Positions 9,968-18,515 of a stretch of DNA of 64,000 nt are shown in pieces. The stretch is from positions 1,054,001 to 1,118,000 of the forward strand of contig NZ_CP023737.1 in assembly GCF_002752655.1 (NCBI RefSeq), written 5' to 3'. This DNA is from Methylosinus trichosporium OB3b. GTDB taxonomy: Bacteria; Pseudomonadota; Alphaproteobacteria; Rhizobiales; Beijerinckiaceae. The notes under the pieces are model-generated. The model worked only from the letters and a program-made list of their open reading frames with translations, did no database searches and had not been told where the DNA came from. The number at the start of each line of letters is the position of its first letter. The stretch's first letter is position 1. The position numbers and the translations under genes were made by a program.

Positions 9968-10005
9968 GAGCGCTTTCCGATCGAACGGAAGCGTTCGATC
10001 GATCA
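9968..10005. repeat. Intergenic palindromic repeat, copy 1
   Basis: A 38-base element beginning GAGCGCTTTCCGATCGAACG. Its reverse complement recurs at 62285-62322 with 36 of 38 positions identical. The internal part CGATCGAACGGAA/CGTTCGATCG is palindromic. It sits directly upstream of lptG. Confidence 0.75.
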
Positions 10006-10030
10006 GAATTCGCTCGAACGAAAGAATGGT

Positions 10031-10068
10031 GGAGCCTTATCCGATCCAATCGGATCGGATAAGGCTCC
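10031..10068. repeat. Perfect 17-bp inverted repeat with 4-base loop
   Basis: GGAGCCTTATCCGATCC is followed by AATC and then its exact reverse complement. It lies between lptG and the unknown two-gene module. It could be a terminator-like hairpin or a mobile palindromic unit; there is no U-tract after it on either strand. Confidence 0.7.
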
Positions 10069-10597
10069 AGGCGCGCCGCCCGCTCCGCAATCGCAACGCT
10101 GTCCGGCATCGCTTCGGCCGCTGTCCCTTTGCAAAAACCGCGACGCTGCGGCCGCCTCCGAAGCGCGGTCGCTAAACCGTCCCCGCGCTCCGCGCAAGTC
10201 GGGCGATCGGCGGAGGGACCGCGCCAACTGGGAAGCTGATCCGCGCTCGAGGCTTTTCCGGGGCGAAGACGCAGGGCAAGCAGGTGGGAAGACTATATCC
10301 CGACCCTCGTCCTGAGAGCTCATCAAAGTGTCGGACCTCGACGCTTGGATTGACGGCCTACCGAACGACAGAAAGCCGTCGTGACCATCTATCATGCAAT
10401 CGAAGACGCCGAACATGCGCTCGAGCAGAAGCGCCACTCCTATCTTGGAACGTGAGGATGTCTCTGACTTGCGACTTCCCCGGCTCTTATTGGCTTTGGC
10501 CCGCCTGCCAGATCAGTTATACCTGCCCCCAATTGCGGGGGTCGTAAGGGGCGGGGAATAGTTGCGGGCGGCGTGCCTCGCAGGTATCTTATATCAA

Positions 10598-11140
10598 ATG
10601 GCTTGGCGGGGTGACGGCATTGTGGGCAACGATTCGATTATAGGCTGGATTGGAGAAAATCACGTTGGTGATTTGGCTAGCATCGCCGGTGTCGGGATTT
10701 CGGTCATTGGCTTCATGGTCACGGTTTACGACGTTCGCCGTTCGCGGAAGGCTGCCGAACTGGCCCAACAAGCAGCGCAAGACGCCAAGAACAGCATCCA
10801 GATTTTCGAGACCGTAGTTGACCTGAGCGCGGCGATACAAATGCTAGAGGAGGTCAAGCGGGCTCATAGAAACCGACAATGGGAGGCTCTCCCGGATCGC
10901 TATGCAAATCTCCGAAAAACGCTTATCAGCATTAGGAGATCGAGTGATCTTTCGGACGAACATGCCTCAGTATTTCAGGCGGCGATAGCGAACCTCCGGG
11001 ACATGGAACAAGCAGTGGAAAAGTCTCTGCCGAACATGCCACAGGGCTCCCATCATAGGTTCAATGAGCTTCTGTCGAAGGACGTCGATGAACTAGCGGG
11101 AGTGCTGGCAGAACTAAAGTTCTCCGAGATAGGGGCCTAA
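10598..11140 (+). CDS. Unknown membrane-anchored coiled-coil protein (first gene of a pair)
   Basis: I do not recognise the family. The 180-residue product has one predicted membrane helix at about residues 25-46 (LASIAGVGISVIGFMVTVY), then a basic DVRRSRK stop-transfer and an Ala/Gln-rich coiled-coil (AAELAQQAAQDAKNSIQIFE), then a helical C-terminal half. Starts at TTG 10562 or GTG 10622 are possible; ATG 10598 is chosen with AGG about 14 bases upstream. The base composition is visibly richer in A/T than the surrounding core genes, and an integrase remnant lies just downstream, so it was probably acquired by transfer. It is one base from the next gene and surely cotranscribed with it. Confidence 0.75.
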   Translation: MAWRGDGIVGNDSIIGWIGENHVGDLASIAGVGISVIGFMVTVYDVRRSRKAAELAQQAAQDAKNSIQIFETVVDLSAAIQMLEEVKRAHRNRQWEALPDRYANLRKTLISIRRSSDLSDEHASVFQAAIANLRDMEQAVEKSLPNMPQGSHHRFNELLSKDVDELAGVLAELKFSEIGA

Positions 11141-11141
11141 G

Positions 11142-11516
11142 ATGAAATACGCGAAGCAAATGCGTCTAGTAAAGAAGCTGGCGGATTCGACAAGAGCTGG
11201 CGTAATAAATTGGCAGCCATCAGTTCATCCTGATATGTTTCAGGTCTCCTTCCGCGACAACACCGTGCGGGTGACCGAAAAAGAAAATGATATAGGCGCG
11301 CCGATATATGAAATTGAGTTGCTCAACGGCAGTGGAGAGGTTGTCGAAAGCTTTGACGACGAACTTCTTGATAAAGATGACGGGACAAATGGGTCAATAG
11401 AGTCGTGGTATTCCATAATACATGAGCTATACAACACCGCACGGAGGACCGCTTTGGGAGCTGAAAAGGTTCTCGACGAGATAATCGCAGACCTTGATGA
11501 TATCATGCCATTCTAG
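11142..11516 (+). CDS. Unknown small acidic protein (second gene of a pair)
   Basis: A 124-residue soluble protein with no family that I can name. It begins MKYAKQMRLVKKLADSTRAG, then VINWQPSVHPDMFQVSFRDN, suggesting an alpha/beta domain, and ends in a helix with an acidic tail (DEIIADLDDIMPF). The overall pattern (an N-terminal helix, W-containing strand, then SWYSIIHELYNTARRTALGA) recalls small proteins seen in accessory and defence islands, but that is memory of a pattern and not an identification. It starts one base after the stop of the membrane-anchored gene, with GGGGCCTAAG before the ATG. Its base composition is as A/T-rich as its partner's. Confidence 0.75.
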   Translation: MKYAKQMRLVKKLADSTRAGVINWQPSVHPDMFQVSFRDNTVRVTEKENDIGAPIYEIELLNGSGEVVESFDDELLDKDDGTNGSIESWYSIIHELYNTARRTALGAEKVLDEIIADLDDIMPF

Positions 11517-11610
11517 GCCCTATGGACTTGTTCGCGTTCTCGAAACCATGACGATCAGCATCACGCTCTCGGACCTCCACGACTAGTCGGAACCCGGGGA
11601 ATAGGAATAA

Positions 11611-12060
11611 TCATTCGGCTTCCACTTCGCTCGGCTGCGTTTCCACAGATCCCAGGGCGTCGCCGGACCGAATGGCGTCGATCTTGTCAGCCCACCATAG
11701 CATGAGCCGGCGACCCTCTTCGAAATAATCGGCGCGATGATAGGCGCGCCGCACTTCCGAGCCGTCTTGATGCGCCAGCGCCCGTTCGACCGCGTCGAAG
11801 GCGAAGAGTCCCGATTCGTTCGCCATGGTCGAGAACGTCGACCGGAAGCCGTGGGCCGAGATATCTTCCTTGCCGAAGCCCATGGCGCGCAGCGCGACGT
11901 TGAAGGCGTTTTCGGATAGGGAACGGCCAGGCCTCGGGCTCAGGAAGAGGAAGGGCGAGGCGGAACGGGCGAGCCCGTCTTGCCTTTTCAGCCGGCGCAG
12001 CCTTCGAGACGCCGCCTGCGGCGGCTCCTCAGGGCGAGGGTCGGGGATCTTATCCTTCAC
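11611..12060 (-). pseudogene. P4-type tyrosine integrase, C-terminal remnant
   Basis: Only the last part of a P4-type integrase survives. Visible are SLSENAFNVALRAMGFGKED, the catalytic HGFRSTFSTMANESG (HxxR), LAHQDGSEVRRAYHR with the nucleophile Tyr, and RRLMLWWADKIDAI at the C-terminus. The sequence before about 11955 does not read as an integrase: it corresponds to a palindromic intergenic repeat at 12001-12040 read through by chance. So the N-terminal and core-binding domains are lost and the breakpoint carries a repeat element. It marks the right end of the island between lptG and pepA. Confidence 0.85.
12001..12040. repeat. REP-like palindromic element at the integrase breakpoint
   Basis: CCTTCGAGACGCCGCCTGCG followed by GCGGCTCCTCAGGG-type sequence. 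Elements of this form are abundant between genes in Hyphomicrobiales (from memory). It contains the palindrome CCGCCTGCGGCGG. Only one copy is in the window, and it interrupts an integrase remnant. Confidence 0.65.
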
Positions 12061-12202
12061 CCGATTCGCCTAAGCGAAGACGGCGCCGGTTTCACGGGCG
12101 CGCGGCGCGGGAACGAATTGACCCTCGCGCGTCGCGGGAGGATATTCGGCCGAAATTCGACTCGGCCGCGCCGAGCCTCAGTCTCCCCGCGAGAGGTTGG
12201 AA

Positions 12203-13762
12203 ATGTCCGTGAATGTGAAGTTCGACGCCGTGTCTTTCGGGGAGGCCGAGCGGCGCCTCGCAGCCGCTCCGACCGAAGGGGAGAGGCCGCTCGTGTTGAT
12301 CGCCTTCGCCGGCGCCAAGCTGGCGCTCGGCGGCGAGACGAGAACGATTCTGCGCGACGCCGAGCCGCAGATCGCGCGCGCCGCGGCCGCCGCCAAATTC
12401 ACCGGCAAGCGCGGCAGCGCGCTCGATCTCTATGCGCCGGCCGGCCTTCCCTCGGTCGGGAGGCTGATTCTCGTCGGCGTCGGAGCTGCGGGCGACGGCG
12501 AGAACGCCGACAAGAGCGCCGAGCGCTTCGACGATTACCTCGGCCTCGGCGGCCAGACGGCGGCCAAGCTCGGCCAGGGCGCGAGCGCCCTCGTCCTGTT
12601 CGACCTCCCCGAGGCGCCGGCCGATGCGGCCGCCGCCGGCCAGTTCGCGCTCGGCGCGACGCTGCGCTCCTATAAGTTCGACCTCTACCGCACCAAGAAG
12701 AAGAAGGACGAGTCCGAGCGCGACGGCGTCAGCGACATCGCCCTCGCCGTCGCCGCCCCGGAGGCGGCGCAGACGAGCGTCGCCGCCGCGCTCGACCTCG
12801 CCGACGGCGTCATCATCGCGCGCGATCTCGTCAACGAGCCGGCCAATGTCCTCTACCCTGAGGAATTCGCCCGGCGCGCCGCCAAGCTCGCCGATCTCGG
12901 CGTCGAGGTGGAGATTCTCGACGTTCCGGCGCTGCAGGCGCTCGGCTTTCGCGCTCTGCTCGGCGTCGGCCAGGGCTCGGCGCATGCGAGCCGCGTCGTC
13001 GTGCTGCGCTGGAACGGCGGCGCCAAGGATGCGCAGCCGATCGCCTTCGTCGGCAAGGGCGTGTGCTTCGACACCGGCGGCATATCGATCAAGCCCGCCG
13101 CCAGCATGGAGGATATGAAGGGCGACATGGCCGGCGCCGCGGCGGTCACCGGCCTCATGCACGCGCTCGCCGCGCGCAAGGCCAAGGCCAATGTGATCGG
13201 CGTGCTCGGCCTCGTCGAGAACATGCCTTCGGGCGAGGCGCAGCGTCCGGGCGACATCGTCGCCTCGCTCTCGGGCCAGACCATCGAGATCATCAACACC
13301 GACGCCGAAGGCCGGCTCGTGCTGGCCGACGCGCTCTGGCATGTGAAGGACAAATACAAGCCCGCTTTCATCATCGATCTCGCGACTCTGACCGGAGCCA
13401 TTCTGGTGGCGCTCGGCCAGGAGCACGCCGGGCTGTTCTCCAACAATGACGAATTGGCCGGCCGCATTCTCGAGGCCGGCAAGGCGACCGGCGAGAAGCT
13501 GTGGCGTCTGCCGATGGGCCCGGCCTATGACAAGCTGATCGAGTCGAAATTCGCCGATATGAAGAACACCGGCGGGCGTCACGCCGGCTCGATCACGGCG
13601 GCGCAATTTCTGGAGCGCTTCGTCGATAAGACGCCCTGGGCGCATCTCGACATCGCCGGCACCGGCATGGGCTCGCCGGCCTCCGACACCAACCAGAGCT
13701 GGGCCTCCGGCTGGGGCGTGCGCCTGCTCGACCGTCTGGTGAAGGATTATTACGAGAGCTGA
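12203..13762 (+). CDS. pepA: Leucyl aminopeptidase (cytosol aminopeptidase, M17)
   Basis: A 519-residue M17 metallopeptidase that removes N-terminal residues from peptides in the cytoplasm. The C-terminal catalytic domain is complete: [32 protein letters not shown], the family signature [14 protein letters not shown] with its metal-binding Asp/Glu, and [12 protein letters not shown]. The N-terminal macro-like domain covers about the first 180 residues. The ATG at 12203 follows GAGAGGTTGGAA; a TTG six bases earlier is less likely. In related genomes lptF-lptG lies divergently upstream; here an island separates them. Confidence 0.95.
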   Translation: MSVNVKFDAVSFGEAERRLAAAPTEGERPLVLIAFAGAKLALGGETRTILRDAEPQIARAAAAAKFTGKRGSALDLYAPAGLPSVGRLILVGVGAAGDGENADKSAERFDDYLGLGGQTAAKLGQGASALVLFDLPEAPADAAAAGQFALGATLRSYKFDLYRTKKKKDESERDGVSDIALAVAAPEAAQTSVAAALDLADGVIIARDLVNEPANVLYPEEFARRAAKLADLGVEVEILDVPALQALGFRALLGVGQGSAHASRVVVLRWNGGAKDAQPIAFVGKGVCFDTGGISIKPAASMEDMKGDMAGAAAVTGLMHALAARKAKANVIGVLGLVENMPSGEAQRPGDIVASLSGQTIEIINTDAEGRLVLADALWHVKDKYKPAFIIDLATLTGAILVALGQEHAGLFSNNDELAGRILEAGKATGEKLWRLPMGPAYDKLIESKFADMKNTGGRHAGSITAAQFLERFVDKTPWAHLDIAGTGMGSPASDTNQSWASGWGVRLLDRLVKDYYES

Positions 13763-13781
13763 TCGAAGGGCGCGGCGCCTG

Positions 13782-13815
13782 CCGCCCCTCCCCGCGCTCG
13801 CGGGGTGAGGGGCGG
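13782..13815. terminator. Bidirectional hairpin between convergent pepA and bioB (1)
   Basis: CCGCCCCTC and GAGGGGCGG pair around a GC-rich core, about twenty bases after the pepA stop. It could serve as a terminator for pepA, but it also resembles a mobile palindromic unit, and no U-tract follows. Confidence 0.5.
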
Positions 13816-13870
13816 TGGGCGAGTGCGAGAGATCGAGACGCCGCGTGAGCCCTCCTGGCCCCTCACCTCA

Positions 13871-13893
13871 CCTCTCCCCGCGGCGGGGAGAGG
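13871..13893. terminator. Bidirectional hairpin between convergent pepA and bioB (2)
   Basis: CCTCTCCCCG, a CGG loop and CGGGGAGAGG form a perfect 10-bp stem. It lies about 60 bases beyond the bioB stop and 110 bases beyond pepA, so it may terminate either transcript. Confidence 0.5.
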
Positions 13894-13953
13894 AAGCGGC
13901 CAGCGCCGCTGGAAGTCTCGATTGCTTCGGAAAGACGCCCCTACAGACGCGGC

Positions 13954-14916
13954 CTACGCCCGCGCCGCCAGCGCCGCGAACAGCGCCGCGTCGGTATCGA
14001 CGCCCGGATTGCCCGTCGTCAGTAGCTTCTCGCCATAGAAAATCGAATTGGCTCCGGCGACGAGGCACAGAACCTGCGCCTCGCGGGACAGCGACGAGCG
14101 GCCGGCCGAGAGGCGCACGCGCGATTTCGGCATCACGATGCGCGTCGTCGCGATCATGCGCACCAGCTCCAAGGGCTCGATCGGCGGCCGGCCGTCGAGG
14201 GGCGTGCCCTCCACCGCGACCAGCGCATTGATCGGCACGCTCTCGGGATGCGGATCGAAGGACGCCAGCACCTGCAGCATCTCAGCGCGGTCGCGCACGC
14301 TCTCGCCCATGCCGATAATGCCGCCGCAGCACATTTCGAGCCCGGCGCGGCGCACCGCGGCCAGCGTCCCCAGCCGGTCCTCATAGCTGCGCGTGGTGAT
14401 GATCTCGCCGTAGAACTCCGGCCCGGTGTCGAGATTATGATTGTAGGCGGTGAGCCCCGCCTCGACGAGCCGCTCGGCCTGTCCCTCGTTCAGCATGCCG
14501 AGCGTGACGCAGGCCTCCATGCCGAGGGCGCGCACGCCGCGCACCATCTCGAGCACGGCGTCGAAGCGCTTACCCTCCGGCGCCTGCCGCCACGCCGCGC
14601 CCATGCAGAAGCGATCCGCCCCGGCTTCGCGCGCGCGCCGCGCCGCGCCCAGCACCTCGTCCACCTCCATCAGCTCGACGCGGTCGAGCTTCACCTCGCG
14701 ATGATGCGCCGATTGCGGGCAATAGGAGCAATCCTCCGGACAGCCGCCGGTCTTGATGCTGAGCAGCGCCGCCTTCTGCACCTCATTGGGATCGAACCAG
14801 CGGCGATGCTCGGCGCTCGCGCGCGCGACCAGCTCGAGCAGCGGCGCGTCGTGGATGGCGACGATCTCCTCCGTCGTCCAATCGTGACGGAGCGCGAAAT
14901 CGGCGGGAGCGTTCAT
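13954..14916 (-). CDS. bioB: Biotin synthase
   Basis: A radical-SAM enzyme converting dethiobiotin to biotin. The 320-residue product has the cluster motif [38 protein letters not shown] with the conserved Asn-His, and [15 protein letters not shown]. The ATG at 14916 gives [14 protein letters not shown]; an upstream in-frame start at 14970 would overlap the preceding gene. It starts 25 bases after the stop of a membrane protein gene on the same strand, suggesting one transcript. Biotin made here would load AccB through BirA, both encoded in this window. Confidence 0.96.
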   Translation of the reverse strand: MNAPADFALRHDWTTEEIVAIHDAPLLELVARASAEHRRWFDPNEVQKAALLSIKTGGCPEDCSYCPQSAHHREVKLDRVELMEVDEVLGAARRAREAGADRFCMGAAWRQAPEGKRFDAVLEMVRGVRALGMEACVTLGMLNEGQAERLVEAGLTAYNHNLDTGPEFYGEIITTRSYEDRLGTLAAVRRAGLEMCCGGIIGMGESVRDRAEMLQVLASFDPHPESVPINALVAVEGTPLDGRPPIEPLELVRMIATTRIVMPKSRVRLSAGRSSLSREAQVLCLVAGANSIFYGEKLLTTGNPGVDTDAALFAALAARA

Positions 14917-14941
14917 GTCTGGCCCTTCGTCGGGAGGGATA

Positions 14942-15451
14942 TCAGGATTTCTTGGACAACCGGCGCTCATTGCGGGTCAGCTTCTCCTGCTGCGGGGCGG
15001 CCGGCGCCTTGCGCTGCAGGGAGGCGTCGAGCCCGCCGAGAATGGCGACGAGAAGATAGAGCGCGACGGCGGCGTCGAAGCCGGAGAGGCCGAGCGCGAA
15101 CCAGTCCGGCGTGAACACCGCGCCGGTGCCGAGATAATGGAACTGCACATGCCAGAGCGGATGCAGCGCGAAGCCGACGACGAGCCACCACGGCGAGCCG
15201 ACGAGGCCGAGCAGGCCGAAGGAGCCGAAAATGGCGAAGCCGGTCATCTCTATGCCGAACCAGGCCTTGACATTCTCCGAGGCGAAGGCGAGCCCGACAT
15301 AGAGCGCGGCCGTGGCGACGAGCGCATAGCCGAGCATGCGCCGCGAGCCGAGCTGCGGCCAGCGCGCGGAGAGCCGCGCGAGCACGACAAAGCCGGCGCC
15401 GAGGAGAGCGCCGACGGCGGCGGGGATGAGAATCGGAGTCAGCTCGTCCAT
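14942..15451 (-). CDS. Integral membrane protein, DUF6010-like
   Basis: A 169-residue protein with about five membrane helices. The core ([20 protein letters not shown], then WHVQFHYLG) resembles the HxxWDxxHH-type core of DUF6010 proteins, whose function is unknown; this assignment is from memory and modest. The C-terminus is Lys/Arg-rich and probably cytoplasmic. It is immediately upstream of bioB, but a role in biotin uptake or synthesis cannot be inferred from sequence alone. Confidence 0.7.
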   Translation of the reverse strand: MDELTPILIPAAVGALLGAGFVVLARLSARWPQLGSRRMLGYALVATAALYVGLAFASENVKAWFGIEMTGFAIFGSFGLLGLVGSPWWLVVGFALHPLWHVQFHYLGTGAVFTPDWFALGLSGFDAAVALYLLVAILGGLDASLQRKAPAAPQQEKLTRNERRLSKKS

Positions 15452-15711
15452 TTTTGAAGCTCTTTGTCGGTTTTGCGCCGCTGGCGAGGTCTATAAGACG
15501 GCCGGGCGACGGGAACAAGCCGCGGCGCAGAGCGGCCATGGAGCTTCCGCAGCGTCGTACGCCCGAGCAGGCGATCGCGATCGCCAAAATCCGCCCGAGC
15601 GCTCTGACGCAGTCTCTGTTTCTCGAGCCTTCCGAGCCGGGCGCCGGTGAAATATCATCTTCGCGGCGGCGCGTCAGCGCGACGCTCGGCGACCGGGGAG
15701 AAGACGCTCAC

Positions 15712-16074
15712 ATGGCATGGCTCATCCTGTTTCTCGGCGGCATGTTCGAGGTCGGCTGGCTGATCACGATGAAATATACGGATGGCTTCACGCGGCTCGC
15801 GCCATCGGCCGCGACATTGGCGCTGATGGGCGCGAGCGTCGGCTGCCTCGGCATAGCGGTCAAGACCATTCCGATGGGCACGGCCTATGCGGTCTGGACC
15901 GGCACGAGCATCGCCGGCGCCGCGGTGGTCGGCATCTGCGTCTTCGGCGAATCGACGACGCCGCTGCGCCTCGTCTCGATCGCGCTCATTCTCGCCGGCG
16001 TGGTCGGGCTGCGGGTGCAGCCCAATCACGCGGGCGACCCCTCCCCCCGCGCCGGCGAAACGCGTCAAAAATAG
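15712..16074 (+). CDS. gdx: SMR-family transporter, guanidinium exporter (Gdx/SugE) type
   Basis: A 120-residue small multidrug resistance protein with four membrane helices. MAWLILFLGGMFEVGWLITM carries the essential Glu14 of the family, and TAYAVWTGTSIAGA and ICVFGESTTPLRLVSIALIL are of the Gdx/SugE rather than the EmrE kind (the E-x-W and K-T-I-P-M-G-T context). Members of this group export guanidinium in exchange for protons. The ATG at 15712 is chosen by homology. I looked for a guanidine riboswitch in the 260 bases upstream and saw none convincing. Its 3' end overlaps by ten bases the 3' end of the convergent amidinotransferase gene. Confidence 0.85.
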   Translation: MAWLILFLGGMFEVGWLITMKYTDGFTRLAPSAATLALMGASVGCLGIAVKTIPMGTAYAVWTGTSIAGAAVVGICVFGESTTPLRLVSIALILAGVVGLRVQPNHAGDPSPRAGETRQK

Positions 16075-17186
16075 CTCTGCAACCCGCCGCGGCGGCGCAC
16101 ATCCAGCGTCGCGCAATGGAAGGAGCCGCCGAAGGCCGCATAATGCATGAACGAGCAGGGAATGGGCTCCAGTCCCCATTGCTCCATCGCGCGCATGGTC
16201 TTCTTGTGATGCGGATCGACGATCACGCGCTTCTCGTCCAGCATCAGCACATTCATATTGAGCCATTTGCCGCACAGCGAAATCTTCTTCAGCAACGGAT
16301 CCTCGATCGGATCGGGCTGCGGCGCGGTCAAGATCTCCCAGGATTTGAAGATCGGCGGCAGACGGTCCTTGTCGATATATTCGGGATTGACGAGCAGCTT
16401 GCCGGGACCGAGCGGCGTCGCGGTCGTGTCGATATGCATCGGCGTCGGGCAGAGGCTCTCGATCTCGTGAATGCGGTATGTCTCGCCGAGGTGGCGGCGC
16501 AGCCAATCGATGCCGAAAGCATTGGTCACATTGCTGCGCGTGACGAAGAGATCGCGCCCGCAGCGGAAGAAATCGGCGGCGTCGAACACCGGCTCGAACT
16601 CGGTCACGACATAGGAGATCGGCTCGCCCTTCTCGGGGATGCGATAATCGCGATCATAGAGCGCGTCGACGAGCTGCGGCTTCGGCGCGGAGGTCCAGCG
16701 CGCGCCGCGACGAAAATAGTCCTTGAGCAGCGGCCGATAGGAGAAGGTCTCGAAATAGCGGCACGGCCAGGCCATGGGCGTCTCGATGATCTCGTCGCCG
16801 ACGACGAGCAGGCTGTCGCGCGGGCAGGAGTTGCAGAAGCCGCGCGAGGACCAGTCGGGCGTCCCGAATTTTTTGCGATAATCGACCGCCTCCGGCCGCG
16901 TCACCGCGACGCCGAGCGAAGTGAGCAGCGCGACGAAGCCATCGAGCTCGGCTCGCGCCTTCTCGATCATGAAGCGAGGATAGCGAAAGCCGCCGACGAG
17001 CGGCATGAGCCGCGCGGTGAAGCCGGGAATGACGCTGGTGACGACCGGATGGCCGGAGGGCATGACGGCGCCCTCGAGCCGCCCGACGATGATCTCCTCC
17101 AGCGGATCCCATTCATTGTGGGAATTGACGGGCGATGCGAGCGCGGCGGGGACATGCGGGCGGGCGGTCGGAACATTCACATTCAT
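16065..17186 (-). CDS. L-arginine amidinotransferase (glycine amidinotransferase-like)
   Basis: A 374-residue enzyme of the AGAT/StrB family, which moves the amidino group from arginine to an amine. The three catalytic regions match human AGAT: EPVFDAADFFRCGRDLFVTR (Asp), PMHIDTTATPLGPGKLL (His) and GGSFHCATLDVRRRG with the nucleophile Cys at about 359. NSHNEWDPLEEIIVGR is the typical N-terminus. GGGGAGCTTCGAC precedes the ATG at 17186, supporting this start over an upstream one. The acceptor amine is unknown: glycine, lysine or an inosamine are all possible. The neighbouring guanidinium exporter is suggestive. Confidence 0.88.
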   Translation of the reverse strand: MNVNVPTARPHVPAALASPVNSHNEWDPLEEIIVGRLEGAVMPSGHPVVTSVIPGFTARLMPLVGGFRYPRFMIEKARAELDGFVALLTSLGVAVTRPEAVDYRKKFGTPDWSSRGFCNSCPRDSLLVVGDEIIETPMAWPCRYFETFSYRPLLKDYFRRGARWTSAPKPQLVDALYDRDYRIPEKGEPISYVVTEFEPVFDAADFFRCGRDLFVTRSNVTNAFGIDWLRRHLGETYRIHEIESLCPTPMHIDTTATPLGPGKLLVNPEYIDKDRLPPIFKSWEILTAPQPDPIEDPLLKKISLCGKWLNMNVLMLDEKRVIVDPHHKKTMRAMEQWGLEPIPCSFMHYAAFGGSFHCATLDVRRRGGLQSYF

Positions 17187-17419
17187 GTCGAAGCTCCCCT
17201 GCTCACGCCGCACGACGCCTGCGCCCGCCGTGCGAGGTCGCGCGCGGCGATCCGACGGATGGGATTTATATTTGATCGCGGCGGTTGGGGGTCAATGCGG
17301 GGCTGTGACGCGGGTGGTCGCCGGTCCGCGCTCTCACAGATCGGCGGCCTTCAGGACGGAAACCCAATCCTGCCGTCCTCCCAGCAGGCGATTGATCGAA
17401 ACCTCGGCATTGTCCGGCC

Positions 17420-17626
17420 TCACCGGACGCCATGCCGCTCCCTCATGCGCAGCTTAAATGTTTCCGCGTCGAAAGGCTGCGGCGCGCCCCTCTCGATCCC
17501 CTCGGCGACAGCCGCCTGCAGCAGAGCGAGCGACGGCTCGCGCTCCTGATCCTTGCGGGTCAGATCGCGAATATAATCGCCCGCATTGCCATAGCCCGCG
17601 GCCTGACGCTCGACCCATGCCTTCAT
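17420..17626 (-). CDS. ParD-like antitoxin, N-terminally short and without a toxin
   Basis: A 68-residue protein whose core (KAWVERQAAGYGNAGDYIRD, then LTRKDQERE) matches the ribbon-helix-helix region of ParD antitoxins, followed by the usual C-terminal ALLQAAVAEG and FDAETFKLRM toxin-binding segment. The first beta strand that should precede MKAWVE is missing: upstream codons in frame run only a few residues before a TAG. No ParE toxin follows downstream. It is therefore probably a decaying antitoxin. A start inside a frameshifted upstream region cannot be excluded. Confidence 0.65.
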   Translation of the reverse strand: MKAWVERQAAGYGNAGDYIRDLTRKDQEREPSLALLQAAVAEGIERGAPQPFDAETFKLRMRERHGVR

Positions 17627-17653
17627 CGCATTCCTCTTGCGGCCACGCTGTCG

Positions 17654-18127
17654 CTACGGATCCATGAAATCCCGTCGATAATCGATAACGCTGCAACCCA
17701 GGGCGAGCGCTCTGTTTGCCAGATCGCGGTCTGCAGTGACTAAAGTCGGCGCCAAACCGCCCAGGGACAAATTACACAAATGTAAAATGATCGCATCCGT
17801 GAGACCGAGATCGGCGAATTCAGACCGGGCCGTCCCCCGAACGCTCGGAACGTGAAGTTCGCGCGTCACTTCGATGAAGTGCCTGAGCTTCCTCATAATT
17901 TCGAGTCGAGAGCGTTCGTCGATTCCCTTCACCAGATTTGACACTTCTGAGAGGACATGCGGGATGCAGACGATCTCTGCAAATTCTGAAATTATCAGCT
18001 GCAACAGATGGAGATCGTCAGCGGAATACTCGGAAAGACGCTTGTGCTTTGCAATGTAAGCGGGTGATGCTGCGCCTACAATAAGCAGCAATAAGAGATT
18101 TGTGTCAACAACAACAATGCCTCGCAT
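17654..18127 (-). CDS. PIN-domain protein (putative ribonuclease toxin)
   Basis: A 157-residue PIN-fold protein. Acidic residues expected in the active site are present: Asp8 in VVVDTN, Glu61 in LSEVSNLV, Asp111 in LGLTDAII, and Asp133/Asp135 in TADRDLA. This pattern is that of VapC-like nucleases, though the protein is longer than a typical VapC and its middle differs. It begins seven bases after the stop of the small gene at 18134-18421, so the two form an operon. Base composition is A/T-rich compared with flanking core genes. Whether it is a toxin is inferred from fold and arrangement. Confidence 0.75.
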   Translation of the reverse strand: MRGIVVVDTNLLLLLIVGAASPAYIAKHKRLSEYSADDLHLLQLIISEFAEIVCIPHVLSEVSNLVKGIDERSRLEIMRKLRHFIEVTRELHVPSVRGTARSEFADLGLTDAIILHLCNLSLGGLAPTLVTADRDLANRALALGCSVIDYRRDFMDP

Positions 18128-18133
18128 GAAAAC

Positions 18134-18421
18134 TCATTCCCTTACCGCATGGCTTTTCATCGACAAGACCGTTCCATCTTCTGCAATCGTGAGCACTTTG
18201 AAGGATCGTTTTAACGGAGAAAACGTACCCATGCTTTCTAAAACCTCTTGCGCCCGGGTTCGAGGGGTATTCCACGGGCGAGAAAATCCTAACGTTACAA
18301 CCCAGTTCCCCGCAGACTGGGCATGCTCCACTTCCTCAAGCCCGAGGTTCGTTACACCCTCGTCAGCATATACATCGGAAATATATTTTTTAGCTACAGC
18401 TATCGCTTCCTTCGTGTCCAT
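18134..18421 (-). CDS. Unknown small protein paired with a PIN-domain gene
   Basis: A 95-residue protein of no named family. It reads MDTKEAIAVAKKYISDVYAD, then LGLEEVEHAQSAGNWVVTLG, FSRPWNTP and RSFKVLTIAEDGTVLSMKSH, which looks like a compact alpha-plus-beta domain resembling the 'LGLEEVE...W.VTLGFSRPW' type of hypothetical proteins that sit next to PIN genes. It has no obvious ribbon-helix-helix or AbrB DNA-binding motif, unlike most VapB antitoxins. It is the upstream gene of the pair. A role as antitoxin is plausible from position only. Confidence 0.72.
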   Translation of the reverse strand: MDTKEAIAVAKKYISDVYADEGVTNLGLEEVEHAQSAGNWVVTLGFSRPWNTPRTRAQEVLESMGTFSPLKRSFKVLTIAEDGTVLSMKSHAVRE

Positions 18422-18515
18422 AATATCTACCCCTTTTTTCGACGCCGAGCGATGTGACGCCAACCGGCCGCCGTTAAGCAGGTACAACTTGCGCGCCGCG
18501 AAACGAAATGCCCCC

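Larger units (their letters stand above)
9955..10597. other. Gene-free stretch upstream of lptG
   Basis: I find no supportable gene here. It holds the lptG upstream region, the 38-base repeat at 9968-10005 and a perfect inverted repeat at 10031-10068. Two overlapping short plus-strand frames between about 10328 and 10456 look faintly gene-like but have no recognisable family. No remnant of lptF was recognised on either strand. Confidence 0.6.

Noticed and set aside
10328..10456. Two short overlapping plus-strand frames (VSDLDAWIDGLPNDRKPS and VTIYHAIEDAEHALEQKRHS)
   Set aside because: Gene-like wording but very short, GTG-started and without any known family or ribosome site.
15452..15711. 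Guanidine riboswitch upstream of the exporter gene
   Set aside because: No paired ACGR hairpins or ykkC-like core could be recognised by eye; a covariance scan would be needed.
17334..17420. Minus-strand stretch reading AEVSINRLLGGRQDWVSVLK AADL-stop, right after parD
   Set aside because: Looks like the tail of a coding sequence but has no start or family; may be debris of a lost gene.
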